NCBI GenBank assembly: GCA_050084515.1
Contig: CM114274.1
Location: 36,332,001 to 36,396,000, forward strand
Source: Blasia pusilla
Lineage: Eukaryota > Marchantiophyta > Marchantiopsida > Blasiales
Length of the DNA: 64,000 bases
Direction: 5' to 3'
Below are positions 34,990 to 46,571 of this stretch, one piece after another; position 1 is the stretch's first letter, and every line of letters begins with the position of its first letter. A program made the translations under genes and the position numbers. Below the pieces are notes generated by a model. It was given only the letters and a program-made list of their open reading frames with translations, made no database searches and had not been told where the DNA came from.

Positions 34990-35360
34990 TCAGTTTCCCT
35001 GGAATTTGAAGAGCCAGAAGATTTTTTCTCTACTTGTTTGTGTTTTGTTGTTGTTGTTGGATTTTTCTATCATAGTGGAGTTGAGTAGGGATCTATTTGA
35101 ATAGTTGAATAATTCCTTCGGAATAATTTCAAATCCGTGTAGGATGTGGAACATTTGTGGATTTGAAATTATTGCAAATCTTGCTTGTAGCACTCTAAAT
35201 GCCCTCTCCATGTCTTTTCTAGCACTCTCTTGCTTCTTTGCAAAATAGGAAAATATCTGTGTTTGTGGCTCATGAATAATTTGAACAAAGATGGAGTACC
35301 TTGGGTAAATGCCATCAGTCAACAAATAGTACCTTGGGTAAGTAGTTCCATTGACTATAT
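34990..35360 (-). pseudogene. Fragment of a Harbinger-type plant transposase
   Basis: The minus-strand frame MLTDGIYPRYSIFVQIIHEP.. and ..FAKKQESARKDMERAFRVLQ.. is the C-terminal part of the plant transposon protein family (PF04827 type), where DGIYP and the ERAFGVLQ..F motif are hallmarks. It is almost identical to 42680-42900 on the + strand, including a shared internal duplication of ACCCAAGGTACT, so both derive from one recently active element. The rest of the transposase is missing here. Confidence 0.7.
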
Positions 35361-35864
35361 ACTTGATGGAGGCTCACACTTTGTAACCCGTATTGTTGTT
35401 TCTTGAGTTTTCTTCAACCGTACTCAAGGGCAAGACTAAACTAAAGCTTTTTCTCAACAACAAAGAATGTACCTATATTTTTTTCCGAAATAATCTATAG
35501 GTGTTAAAAAGATTTCAAACTCCACATAGGACCCACAAAATTCTTGAAAGTTTCTCCTTTCTACTTTCTCCTTGGCTAATGTAAAACCAAAAAGTATCAA
35601 AATTGGGATTTATTAATGCTCATACTGACTACTTTGGGGAATGCAAGAAATCTTAGATAGATCAAAGGACGCAACGGTACCTCATGTGAGGAGAGTGGTG
35701 CCAACTTTCATTCCTGACTTCCAACTTTCATTTTCAAATCAAGGTGATGGATATAACATGAAGTTGGAGAAATGGTCATTGACCCTTATAAAAATTTTGA
35801 TTGATGCAATGAGATGGGAGATGTAAGAACATAAAATACACTTTTAGTCATTGAAATGCCCTTT

Positions 35865-36733
35865 CTACACACATGCCTGTAGAGGAGTGAAGATGGTTCC
35901 AAGACTATTTTCTCCCATTTGCTCATGGATATGGGACCATAAGCCAAGGTAAGAGGGGATATCTTGCATCACCAATAAAATACTCTTGAATTGTGCTGAT
36001 CTTCTTAGAGGAAGTTTGGGACCCGTAAGAACCCTTGTAGATGAACTTGATAATTTGTAGAAAGTTAAGTTTTGGAGAAGTGGAGTATCATGAACGCAAT
36101 CAGGGTATGCGCCAAAGATATCCAAAAATCTCAATTCACAATTCACAATTTCTTGCATGGCACAAGCATGACATTTATTCTTGTGGCTATACCTTAATAT
36201 GGAATTTGAATCATATGGTATTTCAAGGAGAAAATACGGTGTATCAATAGCACTGCAATAATTTAGAAATCCATGTTGTGCTTGGAATCTAGCTTTAACC
36301 CTCTCCATTCTGTCTCCCGTGGGATATCTTACTCCCCCATGAGCCACTTCTACAACTGCGTTGATGACTCTAGCAACAATGCGCAATGTAGCTAATTTTT
36401 TGATGCCAAAGATATCACCAATACCCAATAGTTGATGCCCTATGGCAAGATGATGTAAAATGATAGCAACTTTCCTTTCAAAACTCAACAATCTCTTACT
36501 TAAATCACGTAATGATTGTGGAGGTTTTGTGGTCAATCGTCTCCTTAATAGATTGCAAATTTAGTCACACTTACATGAAAGAATTTCTTAAAACGTGCAG
36601 GATTTTCCCTACTCAAAACATTATGGTCAATGGTAAGGCTTGTAAATCCTATTAACCTTGGTTGAATATACCAAGGACATGCATGAAGGGGAGAGAATGA
36701 TACTACTTGTAGCCTTTGTCTCTTTCTATTCAT
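35865..36733 (-). pseudogene. PIF/Harbinger (HARBI1/ALP1-like) transposase with frameshift
   Basis: Frame 36733-36545 (..NPARFKKFFHVSVTKFAIY) and frame 36536-35865 (..KRLLSFERKVAIILHHLAIG.., ..FGIKKLATLRIVARVINAVV.., ..AIDTPYF.., ..CELRFLDIFGAYPDCVHDTP..) together follow the HARBI1 layout. They give an N-terminal helix-turn-helix region, then the DDE nuclease core with AID and FLD..YPDCVHD blocks. The frame changes near 36545 and the ending at 35865 lacks a clear third catalytic acid, so it is inactive. It belongs to a different Harbinger branch from the PF04827-type fragment beside it. Confidence 0.7.
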
Positions 36734-37144
36734 AATAGAGTTAGGAAAACCTCACGGAAATTAGATAAAAATAACGGAATTAGGGAAAGAATATTGATGA
36801 AGAACTACAACTTGTTAAGTGAATTTAACCGTAACCGGTTAAGTTCCTTGCTATTTGACACAATCGTAGTGACCCTACGGTTGCGATTGGGCGGGGAGAG
36901 GGTTCATGGGACCCGATCCTTAGCCAATGGGATTGCTCATCTTCAGAGCCAATAGGATCGTTCAAAATTGATATAAAATAACATTCAATAATTATGAAAA
37001 GTAAATATGAGAGATAAGGTAAAGATTAACCTGTGCAATACATAGGCTCACACTACTCTATGAGAACATCTTCTCGATTTTCAAAAAAATTTCAAACAAA
37101 ACATAATGAGAAAATTATTTTGATGCATATATTTTTGTAACAAA

Positions 37145-37301
37145 CTGGTGGGCAACCCATGCCATACATGGACTAATCATGTTGCATACAAAATACTTTT
37201 CTTGCTGTCCATGGAGGGAGAATTTCTTGTTGCCCCGTTGCCACATGTCAAGCAAAGAGGTGTTTGCAAATCAAAAAGGCATTCTCCAATAATAATATAG
37301 A
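37145..37301 (-). mobile_element. Mini-Helitron, 157 bp
   Basis: In reverse complement it starts TCTATATTATTATTGGAG after an A, contains GCAAACACCTC and GACATGTGGCAAC, and ends with a CCATG..CATGG hairpin and ACCAG before a T. Same family as 22932-23138. Confidence 0.65.
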
Positions 37302-37439
37302 TATCATATCTTTTAAAGAGAAGGCTATTTAAGTTTAGTTTATACCATATTTACCATCGGATTCTTTGGGGAGTTGATGACATTGTGAATGGGACAAAGC
37401 TCGTAACCAAGATACAAATTGAGAAAATGAAAATCCAAA

Positions 37440-39130
37440 ATTACATTCTAAAGACAATTGCATATGGCTCAAGTATTTTGAGACCCAGGATCGCGTAACA
37501 CCGAAGCAACTTCGATGGCATGATACCTTGGCGTTGACGAATGTGGAGCTAATCCACAAGCCGGGGAAAGACAATGTCATTCCAGATGCGCTAAGTGGCA
37601 GGGATGAGCATATGCCATCGACAACACAAGTGTTGAGAGCAATGTTCCTAATGAAACAGACCTGGAAAGAAGGATTCGTGAAGCATACATGAAGAATGCG
37701 CAAGCAAGGGAGTATCTTGGGAAGTTGAAGAGGGGCGAGAAGGTGGCCAATATGAGTTTGAGACACAGTTGCTAAGGTTTAAGCACAACAAGATCTATGT
37801 AGGCCAAGGCAAGCTACGGACCAAGGTGTTTGTGGAATGTCATAATGGACCTTTGACAAGACACAAAGGTAAGAAATCCACTCTTGCTGTTTTGGCCAAG
37901 AAGTTCTTCTAGCCCAACATGAAGGAAGATGTTGCTCAATATGTGAAGATCTACGTGACTTGTCAGGCGAACACAATTTCTTATCAAAGAAACAAGGCTC
38001 ATGTTGTCCTTTGCCGATCCCGGAGGGACCCTCGCAAAGCATTAGCATGGATTTCATTACTTGTCTTCCCGAATATGAGGGATACAACACTATACTTGTG
38101 ATAATTGATCGGTTTGGAAAGTTGGCGAGCTTTATGTCGACGAGAGAGTCTATGACGGCCTATACGACTTCCCGATTGTTCCTGGATGGTTGGTGGCAAG
38201 CTCACGGATTGCTTAGGAGCATTGTGTCTGATTGAGATCCAAAGTTTACGAGTGCCTTTTGGAAATATTATTCAGGAGGTTCTGGTCCAAACTTAGCTTT
38301 AGTACGGCCTTCCATCCTCAAACGGATGGGCAAACGGAAAAATTAAACTCGGTCGTGAACAATATTTAAGGAATTACGTGAGTGTGGACCACAGATATTG
38401 GGCCAAGTGGCTAAGAATGGTTGAGTATTATTACAATTCGACCAAGCATTCTGCAATCAAAGAATCTCCGTTTCTTCTGGCGTATCAAAGAGAACCAGAA
38501 GGGCCTCTTGACTTGGCTCTTTTGAGGGGCGCTACTTTGGCACACACTTGTCAAGCAACGGCGGAATGTTTGTTAGTGGAAATACAAGAACGATAAGAGT
38601 GAGCAAGGAAAAGTCTTGCCAAGGCTCAACTAAGGTACGTGAAGCATATTGACAAAAGTTGGTGCCAAGTGAGTTTCCAAGTTGGGGAATAAGTGTGGTT
38701 GAGTGTAAAGAATCTCACTCTTCCGAAGGAATTATTCAAAAAAAATTCAGCCAAATATGTTGGACAATATGTGATCAAGGCAAAGTTATTTGAGGATGTG
38801 TACACATTGGAGCTGCCAAACGAGTTCAAAATTCACCCGACTTTCCATGTGTCATTATTGAAGAAGTGTCTTTAAGACAATGTGCGTCCGGAACAAAGGA
38901 TGGTATTGAGACCGCAACCGGTCATCAAAAATGAGGAACCAGAAGTTGAGGTTGAGATCATTATACGTTCCAAATGTAGAGCTCCCAAGTACGAGTACTT
39001 GGTCAAGTAGAAAGGGTACCATGTAAAAGAGGCGACTTGGATTGCGGAGGCGGATCTTGAACACGTGTAAGAAGCGTTGCGAGACTTCAAATGGATGCAA
39101 GATAGGCACATACGTTAGTACATGGTGAAG
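37440..39130 (+). pseudogene. Gypsy C: RNase H end, integrase and chromodomain-like end
   Basis: The order of blocks is diagnostic. RNase H end ..LIHKPGKDNVIPDALSGR.. lies at 37550-37605. The integrase zinc finger is at about 37840-37980 (..CHNGPLTRHKG.. and ..VKIYVTCQ..). The catalytic core runs 38035-38270 with SMDFITCLPEYEGYN.., ..VIIDRFGKLASF.. and ..IVSD[13 protein letters not shown], giving the first two Asp residues. A C-terminal ..YEYLVK-stop-KGYHVKEATWIAEAD.. at about 38985-39060 looks like the chromodomain of chromoviruses. Many stops and frame changes break it. The matching 3' LTR follows at 39815. Confidence 0.75.
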
Positions 39131-39814
39131 CAAAGGACATAACTTGTGACCAGGAAGCTTGGGCCGATAACCCGTTGTAACTATAAATGTTTAGTTGTTG
39201 CAATAAAGAATGCATGGATTTGGAGATTCGATGCTTGTGATTGTGATTTTGAGTTTGGGAGTGCATGGAAATGAGTAGTTCTTCATATGCTTAGGATGTA
39301 AGTCGAGAAGGCCAAACAATGAGTATTTGAGGTAAGAGCTTGTATTCGGATAAGGCATATAAATCAAGACCAAGTGTTGACGTACTAGCATTTAGACTCA
39401 CCCTAAATTCGGCGGGGCAGATTAGTCTATCTTGGGGTTTGTGGTGATCTCATTCATGTTGCATGAGTGAACTTAGTGACGCGCCTAAGAAGAATACGAG
39501 TGACCCAAAAGTAGTACGAGTTGGCTAGGTAAACAGACGGTTGTTTACAAATAGTGAGTGAAGTATCAGGTTGCATACTTAGTTAGCTTATTTTGATAGT
39601 TTAGATTAGTTTTGCAAAATTGATCTAGGCTAATTGAAGTGAGGAAGCTAATAATTTTAAGTGCTGCAAGCGACAACCTAACACTTAAGCCAAAAGAGAA
39701 ATTGTGGGTTAGCTACCAGAACGCAGTTCAGTGTTAAGGGGCCAACTTCCCAGAACTTAACATTAACAAAAAGTTTGCGTTGATGAGGACATCAACTTTG
39801 TAAGGAGGGTTGAG

Positions 39815-40806
39815 TGTCGTGATCCTCATAACCAAACAACACCAAATAGGCACAAAGCGGAACATCAAAACTCAAGTGGACCCACGCTGCGATGCTCGCG
39901 CTTTGGAGAGGCGTTTGGAAAGGTCTCTTGGAAAAGTCTAAAAGACGAAACGCGGAGCATAGTTGTATGTTTCATGTGTTAGTGGTTGCGAACAAGAAAC
40001 CTAGACCACACGCGAGCCAAGACTTGAGATGAGTTGAGTCTTGGAAGATTGGTTGCCAAAGACTTGAGAACAGTTTTGGAACATGACAAGCGATTGGGGA
40101 ATTTGACAGCGTTTAGGACCTAAAAGTTTAGCCCCTAGATTCGTTTGAGACAAATAAGGGCATGTTGGAAAGTGTATCTTGAGATGCTTCCAATGCACCA
40201 AAGATCTCAAAAAATGTATAAGTACAGATTGAGATATTGGCCAAAAACGATTGTGAGAGCAATCCGGTTGAGGGCCAATTGGAGAGGCCATGATGTCTTT
40301 CCCTAAATGTAGGGAACCTTGGAGATCCCGAGAAGTACTAGTAAGGGAAGAGTCTCTCCAAGATGGCTTGGAACACAAATCCCCACTTTGAGCACCAAAT
40401 CGCGTCTCAGAGGCACGGGATGGAACGAGAGTTTGGCGTTGGAACTCAAAACCCAAACCTGATCCAAGGGAGTGGACTTTGTACGCCACGCTTGGATTCC
40501 GAACCGAGATTCACTTTGTGCCACTCTCGGTCATGGACTCATTGGATGTCCATCGGACACTTGGAACCGCCAAGCGCGAAACGCCGTTTGAGGTTCCTCA
40601 ACCGACCAGAAAGTCTGTCCCAAGTCTTTCAAGACTTGCCCGTGTTGTAAACCGCGAAACAAAGAAGGTAGAGCTTGATGAGAGACCGAGTCGAGAACTC
40701 GGAAAGTTAGCCCGCTCATTGACCCAAGACCCATTTAACCAAAGTGTGTGTTTGGATACAAATCAATGCTGAGAGTGTGACCTACTAAACGCACGCTTCT
40801 GCAACA
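39815..40806 (+). repeat. Family-B LTR, 3' LTR of gypsy C (992 bp)
   Basis: Starts TGTCGTGATCCTCATAACC and ends CGCTTCTGCAACA. The reverse copy at 56754-57741 has nearly the same length (988 bp) and the same ends. A purine-rich tract (AAGGAGGGTTGAG) stands immediately before it, as expected for the priming site of plus-strand synthesis. It follows the integrase of gypsy C. Confidence 0.75.
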
Positions 40807-41336
40807 ACAAGATTAACGTTCAAGGAGAATAGACGCACGAGAGATAAGGCACAATTATGCATCGAGAGCTCTTATACCTATAGTGGTTGTGGGAGTCGCT
40901 AAAGCTGGAACGTAGATGATCCAAACTGAATTAAATTATCAAGCATGAAAACATCCGATCCTATTCCAATCTCAATAAGTGAAATCGGCTTAGACCATAT
41001 ATTTCATATCAAGAAAAAAAATTCTAAATTCTAAACCAAGGAGACTCGCATAAAATCAAACTAGTGTGATGCTCGTGATGTGCACGAGTGAGGAGAAAGA
41101 AAGATTTCTTCACATCCGTTTAATCTTCGGCCCTTTTTTTCTCCTTCTCTAACCCTAATTATATAGATAGATTGAACTGAAACGCGATTCACCGTGGGAC
41201 ATTATGAAATGAAGATACAAATTCCCCACAAAGGGAGGTGGCAAAAAATGAAATGGAACTGAAGTGCCAACCACTATGGTGGATGATGAAATGAAATGAA
41301 AATCCAAAATTCCACGCGAAAGAAAGTTGTGCGAAA

Positions 41337-41484
41337 TCTATATTATTATTGGAAAGTGCCTTCTTGATTTGCAAACACCTCTCTATCTAACACGTGACAA
41401 TTGGACAACAAGAAAATGTTTTATATGCTTCACGCAACTAGAAAAGTATTTGAATTTTTATGCAACATCATTAGTTCCTTCACA
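41337..41484 (+). mobile_element. Truncated mini-Helitron
   Basis: TCTATATTATTATTGGAAAG after an A, then the family body (GCAAACACCTCTC, GACAATTGGACAACAAG), cut off where a second 5' end begins at 41485. Confidence 0.6.
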
Positions 41485-41859
41485 TCTATATTATTATGGG
41501 AGAATGCCTTCTTGATTTGAAAACAACTCTCAGTTTGACACGTGACAACTAGACAACAAGAAAATGTTTCTCCTTCTATGGGTAGCAAGAAAAAAATTTG
41601 AATTTTTGTGTAAGAGCATTTCCAACAGTGTATGCTAATTTGGCCCGTTAATTATATTTTATTGAGTTTGTAACTGGGTCAAATGATATCGGGTAACCAA
41701 ATTGTAAAAACTTCTCCAACCCGCTCATTGGTTTAACGGGCCTTAATACACCAGAATTTTCTTCGTAAGGATTTTGTTCTGTGTGGCCGGAAATGGAGAA
41801 TATCGTGCCAACAGTGGAGAACATCGTTTCAATTGAATCTCAATTTGAAATAGGAAAAT

Positions 41860-43130
41860 TGCTTTCATGGATGATTGGAGAGAAGAAATAAATGTATGGC
41901 TCAACGATTTAGATGAAGACCAGATGACATTCGAATTTATGCAGCGAAAAACTCGGGTCCTTGCTTCTTTGTTGATAGGACATGCTCACCATGGTGGTTC
42001 ATGACCTGCCAAGGTTGCAAATGTCAACCGAAAAAGAGAGGTAGGCCATTAGCGGATCTTTTGAGACTATTTCTGCCCACATGCACCAGTTTATGGGGAC
42101 ATTTTGTTCAGAAGATGGTTCAGCACGAGGAGGTGATTGTTCCTGCAAATCATGAACAAGGTCTGTTTACACGACATATCTTGTTCAAAATTGAGACGCA
42201 ACTAGGAGTTTGGGCTTGTCGCGCATTAATAAATGCACTACACTAATAAGAACGTTAGCTTATGACATAGTTGCATATGCAAAAGATGAGTATTGCAGAA
42301 TTGGGTAGTCCAAAACTATGGAATCTATGAACGATTTTGCATGGCCATCAGGGAAATTTATGAACCCTTCTATCTTTGGCAACCAACTGGGAGAACATTG
42401 AGAGACATATGGAAATCAATGAACGTTGAGGGTGGCCAAGAATGTTCGGTTCATTAGATTACATACATTACACTTGGAAATTTTATCATGTTGCTTGGGA
42501 GGGTCAATTTAACATTAAGGATGGACATAACTCAATTGTGCTTGAGGCTGTGTGTGATCAATCCCTGAAATTTTTGGCATGCACACTTTGGGAAACCTGG
42601 TTCAAATAACGAAAATTTTGTGTTGGATTGCAATTCTCTCATTGACAATTTCTTAAGGCATGATATTGATGACCTTTCATTTATAGTCAATGGAACTATT
42701 TACCCAAGGTACTATTTGTTGACTGATGGCATTTACCCAAGGTACTCCATCTTTGTTCAAATTATTCATGAGCCACAAACACAAATATTTTCCTATTTTG
42801 CAAAGAAGCAAGAGAGTGCTAGAAAAGACATGGAGAGGGCATTTAGAGTGCTACAAGCAAGATTTGCAATAATTTCAAATGCGAAGCAACATTTGCATCG
42901 CATGTGTTTTATTGCACAATCTAATGATTGAAGATGAGAAAGACATGAATATGGAATCTTTTTTTATTCCATTCTTGAACCAGGAATTCATCGAGGGTTA
43001 ACTTTTCAGCATTTGATGGAAGGCATGATGGAGATCATGGATAAAGCAACCCACTATAGTATGAGAAATGACTTAATTGAGCACATATGGCCCCGTAGAG
43101 GTATGCTTGAAGGAGACGATGAGTAACCTA
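41860..43130 (+). pseudogene. Harbinger transposase (PF04827 type) with several stops
   Basis: Translation in shifting frames gives ..QMTFEFMQRKTRVLASLLIG.., ..QNYGIYERFCMAIREIYEPF.., ..KFLACTLWETWFK.. (in another frame a FGKPGSNNENFVLD block), then the best-kept part ..FIVNGTIYPRYYLLTDGIYP.., ..ARKDMERAFRVLQARFAI... The conserved PGSNND-like, DGIYP and ERAFRVLQ motifs identify the plant transposon protein family, a DDE transposase. Stops from 42001 onward and frameshifts make it non-functional. Nearly identical sequence at 34990-35360 marks a second copy. Confidence 0.75.
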
Positions 43131-43661
43131 CTGCAACTATCAATAAATGTGCTTTACTTTTGTAGAATTGGTGATAGAAGTTGACTGAGCATTCCATGGA
43201 TAAGCCTTGTAATCTATGAATTAAATGAAAGGGCTATGCCCATGTTTTGGTTGTGGATAGATTTTGTCTCTCCCTTTTCTATTTGAAGCGATGATTATGC
43301 TTGATTTTGTCTCACTTGCAAGTCTGGTCCCACATCTACTTTATGATTCCTTGGGATTGTGATTGTAGTTGGTGTACTATGTACAATTGGTGAGAATTGC
43401 ACAATTCTCAATGTTCACATGAAATTTGTTGGAGCAATCGTAGCCCACAAATTCAGAAGGGAAGGATTCTATCTTATCATGTGCTTTGATAAAACTAATT
43501 TGGAGTAATTTATGTTAGAAAATTTCATGAGAAGATTTGTCAACTTTGCTTGCACATAAAAAACTGAGAAATTAACTATTTCAGTCAAGTGTAGAAGAAT
43601 GCGCTTTCCTCTTCAATGCCTATTGCTTTGCAAAATTAAGGAGATGTCCTACCCGTGCCTT

Positions 43662-44576
43662 CTAGTCCTGGTCGTCATTTGAAACAATTTCAATATCTCC
43701 ATCCCAATCGTTTGCAACATAGTGTCGAAGCCCATTCTCCCATGTCATGCCCACGCCTATTGGGGGACAATTCCCACTATCTATTCCTGGTACAACAACG
43801 TCATCTATTTCTACATATCTAGGTGAGACTCTCAAATCATGAGATGTTGGAGATATTGATGGACAAATATTTTCATCAGAAATATCTCCTTCAGCGAACA
43901 TTTGTCTCTTGAGCTTGGCAAGCTCTACAGTCTTTTGAAGCTATAGGTACTCCTTCCCCAATGCACCAAGCTTGAAACATCCATATAAAATAAATTCAAA
44001 GTGGCTTTCATAAAAAAGGCTTCTTCCATGGATTGAAATGCCTTCACCTGCTCCTTCAATGTCAAATGTACAAATTTTGTCTTCTTCTACTGGTCCTTTG
44101 CGCTCTTGTTTCCTAGGGGACGTTTCATGCAATATTCTATCTCTATAGACAGACGCAGATGCCTTCTTGGACGAGTTGCCTTCATTTTTTCCATTTGTAG
44201 TTGAAATCGTGATGTCAGCAAGAATTCCTTGGCTGCAATTTTTCACTCTTGCTTGTTTCAACTTCATAGACCAATCACCAAGCTCATTCCACTTCGGGAC
44301 ATCTTTGAGAATTCTCTATGATTCCAAAAAACTAAAAGAGTGGCCCTTTGGATGTGATTGCTTGTAAAGCTAGAGAGCCTTCTCAATCTGGTCTTGCCCA
44401 TTCATCCCTGATCTGTGCAACGCCAACCCGGCTTGATGGAAGCAACAAATTTTGACATGTTATGCTTAATGTCACTCCATTTTGATTCCAAGCTACGGGC
44501 AGGTCTATAATCTACACATGCACGCCTGTGTTCATTGTAGTGCTTGTAAATATGTGCCCAAATTTTCCTAGCCTTC
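43662..44576 (-). pseudogene. Myb/SANT-like second protein of the Harbinger element
   Basis: On the minus strand from the LTR junction: ..RKIWAHIYKHYNEHRRACVD.., ..RSLESKWSDIKHNMSKFVA.. (trihelix/Myb-SANT type DNA-binding fold with its spaced Trp residues), then ..MNGQDQIEKAL..LYKQSHP.., ..VPKWNELGDWSMKLKQAR.. and acidic tails at 44267-43941 and 43901-43662. This is the layout of the ORF1 protein that helps Harbinger transposase enter the nucleus and bind the ends. Stops near 44365 and 44401 and the LTR insertion at 44576 break it. Confidence 0.6.
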
Positions 44577-45179
44577 TGTCGTGCCCATACACATCGCTGC
44601 ACAATATATATCGCTCTCACCGAACACACACACAAACACGCACGATCCCATGCTAACTCATGACATCCAAACGAGACAAGAAGTAGCAAAATATCTCCAA
44701 TAAAATTAGATCTAATTTCTCTCACAACACCATAGTTCTCACATGTGTGCACTCTCACATGTCTCTCTCAATGTCAAACCAAACCCACTCTCCTAATGAG
44801 AGGTTTGGGTTACACACACAAGGCAAGCAAGACCATAGCTCCGCCGACTCATGCCAAGAGGTTCAACAAAGAGAGAATGAGCTTTCAAGCTCTCTCTCAT
44901 TGAGGTATACCCCTACCCTCTCCCAAGCTCTCTCTATGGTAACCTATGCTCCCAAGTCACCTCCTTGGCTCTTGACCTCATGGAGGAGGTTAAGGGCCAC
45001 TTACCAAAAATAGAAAGTCAATCGTATACTCAAAGTGGTTCTTACCTAAAATAGCAAGTTCCTCAATGAGCTGCTCTCCCGGGGCCTCAATAGGTCATCT
45101 TGGACCTACTGAGCATGTCCTCCACTACTCAAGAAGGCGCTCTACTAGATCTCACCGATCTTTCCTAAAAAACGTGACA
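44577..45179 (-). mobile_element. Solo family-A LTR, 603 bp, inside the Harbinger
   Basis: In reverse complement it runs from TGTCACGTTTTTTAGG (45179) to GGGCACGACA (44577). Flanks CTTC (44573-44576) and CTTC (45180-45183) look like a 4-bp target duplication. It interrupts the Myb/SANT-like gene. No internal element DNA is present, so it is a recombined solo LTR. Confidence 0.8.
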
Positions 45180-45749
45180 CTTCTGCCCACTACCAAAAAT
45201 AAGTTCTTGCGAAATGTGGAGAAAAGACAAACACAAGGCCTCCTCCAAGGCCCAAAAATTCTTCCCACCTCACGTTGTAGGAATTGAAGTTGAGACGTTG
45301 CTACCTGCAGTCGGGCCTGCATTCGCCATCGTGTGTGATCAATAAACAATAAATCGGGTATGACACAACTACATTGCGAAAAAAACTCCAACGGGTGTTG
45401 TACTAAATGTTTGATTCAATGACGTGTGGAAGAACCTACACTGAATCGATGGGCGATGTGAGTAATCTAGACCGAAGAGTATTTGGTGTGTGAGCTTTGC
45501 CGTTGCAGCATATCTCATTAAAATAGTGGGCACTTGCCATATTTTGGCGCCATCGATCCAAGATTTTGGCGGGCACAAGCAATGGTGGGGAATTAAGTTT
45601 TTTTTCAAGCCCCACAGTAGCCTCATTTACTCATGTACTCTTCACTGCTGGAGATGCTCTAACCTCATTAATCCCTTCCCTTCACGGACTATATACTAAC
45701 AAAAGCTCTTAAAACATTTTCTTTTTCACGTCCATCGCACTTACTACTA

Positions 45750-45800
45750 CTAGTTGGTGCCCGTGCGATGCACAGATTAAAAGTAGTGTATAATTTTGAT
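45750..45800 (-). mobile_element. Helitron 3' end, reverse orientation
   Basis: Directly after the plus-strand end, sharing the ACTAGT palindrome, comes GGTGCCCGTGCGATGCAC (45757-45774), the reverse of the Helitron hairpin. This is the same head-to-head arrangement as at 13920. The 5' end of this reverse element was not found with confidence. Confidence 0.55.
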
Positions 45801-46110
45801 TCACCGATTTGAATTCGAATAATTTTTTTCTTAAACATCATATGATCTTATTGGTTAAAAAGGACATTTATCAAGATAATAAATCTCTCCTAAAATAATA
45901 ATATTTTAAGAGTTGATTTAAATCAATTCCTAAAATTTTAATTAACTCTCGAAATTCTTGAGCTATCGCACGAATGATCCCACGGAACGACTGAAAATGC
46001 CACCCGGAAAAGGACGAGGAGACTGCGAAACTAAGAAACACTATCCCATAATAATATATGTACATACCCTAAACAAAACTATCAAAAGTCTTTTTACTTT
46101 CCGTAGCAGG

Positions 46111-46121
46111 GACCTTACTAG
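46111..46121 (+). mobile_element. Possible Helitron 3' end
   Basis: GACCTTACTAG before T repeats the end word seen at 9520 and 13923. No good hairpin precedes it, so this is weak. It is the last repeat trace before the PUR2 gene. Confidence 0.3.
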
Positions 46122-46485
46122 TAGAATAGAGGCACGGACATCGGGGATCGCCCAGTCGGCACTCGCCTAGTCGACTCGGAACCCTTTTCTTTTTCCGAGT
46201 AGGATGTGGCCTGCACGACTCTTTTCCATCGCCCGCTGTTTATCGAGGCTTCATTCGCGCGTGGTCGAATGAGTTCGAAGCATCCGTCCCGCGCAGAGCT
46301 CGCGTTGGCAGCGAGTTCGGGCCGAAGACGCCTGCGGCCACCAGCGAGAGGGATTTCGGACTCCGAGGACGAAGCTTTAGGTCAGGAGTCCCTTTTTTTC
46401 ATGCCGATGCGGACAGTTTCATGACATGAGGCGCGCACGGCGCTAGAGGCGGAGCTGAGTTGCCCTACTATTCCTTCGTTCGTAG

Positions 46486-46493
46486 ATATAAAT
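46486..46493 (+). promoter_or_regulatory. TATA-like box of PUR2
   Basis: GATATAAATT lies about 80 bp before the chosen ATG at 46572, in a CpG-rich island that starts near 46200. Spacing suits a short 5' untranslated region. Confidence 0.4.
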
Positions 46494-46571
46494 TGCCAAT
46501 TTCAGCATGCGCGAAGGAGTCCTCGGAGCCTGTGGTTTCTCGTGTTTCGCTCTCTTGTTTCGTCGGTAGAA

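Larger units (their letters stand above)
41614..45659. mobile_element. PIF/Harbinger element with both TIRs and TAA duplication
   Basis: The left end GAGCATTTCCAACAGTG (41614-41630) and the right end, the reverse complement of GAGCATCTCCAGCAGTG (45643-45659), form 17-bp terminal inverted repeats with two mismatches. The element is flanked by TAA at 41611-41613 and 45660-45662, the 3-bp target preferred by PIF/Harbinger. It carries a transposase remnant on + (41860-43130) and a Myb/SANT-like second gene on - (43660-44576 and beyond). That two-gene layout is expected of the superfamily. The total of 4046 bp includes the 603-bp solo LTR. Confidence 0.85.
41485..45753 (+). mobile_element. Mini-Helitron split by a Harbinger insertion
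   Basis: The 5' part 41485-41613 (TCTATATTATTATGGGAG..) and the 3' part 45660-45753 (..TAATCCCTTC.., AACAAAAGCTCTT, CCATCGCAC, ending ACTAG before T) are the two halves of the family seen whole at 13920-14107. The Harbinger element sits exactly between them with a TAA duplication. Removing it restores a roughly 220-bp Helitron. Confidence 0.65.

Noticed and set aside
40001-40489. 162-codon minus-strand frame
   Set aside because: It lies wholly inside a family-B LTR. Kept as a finding for testing, not as a gene.
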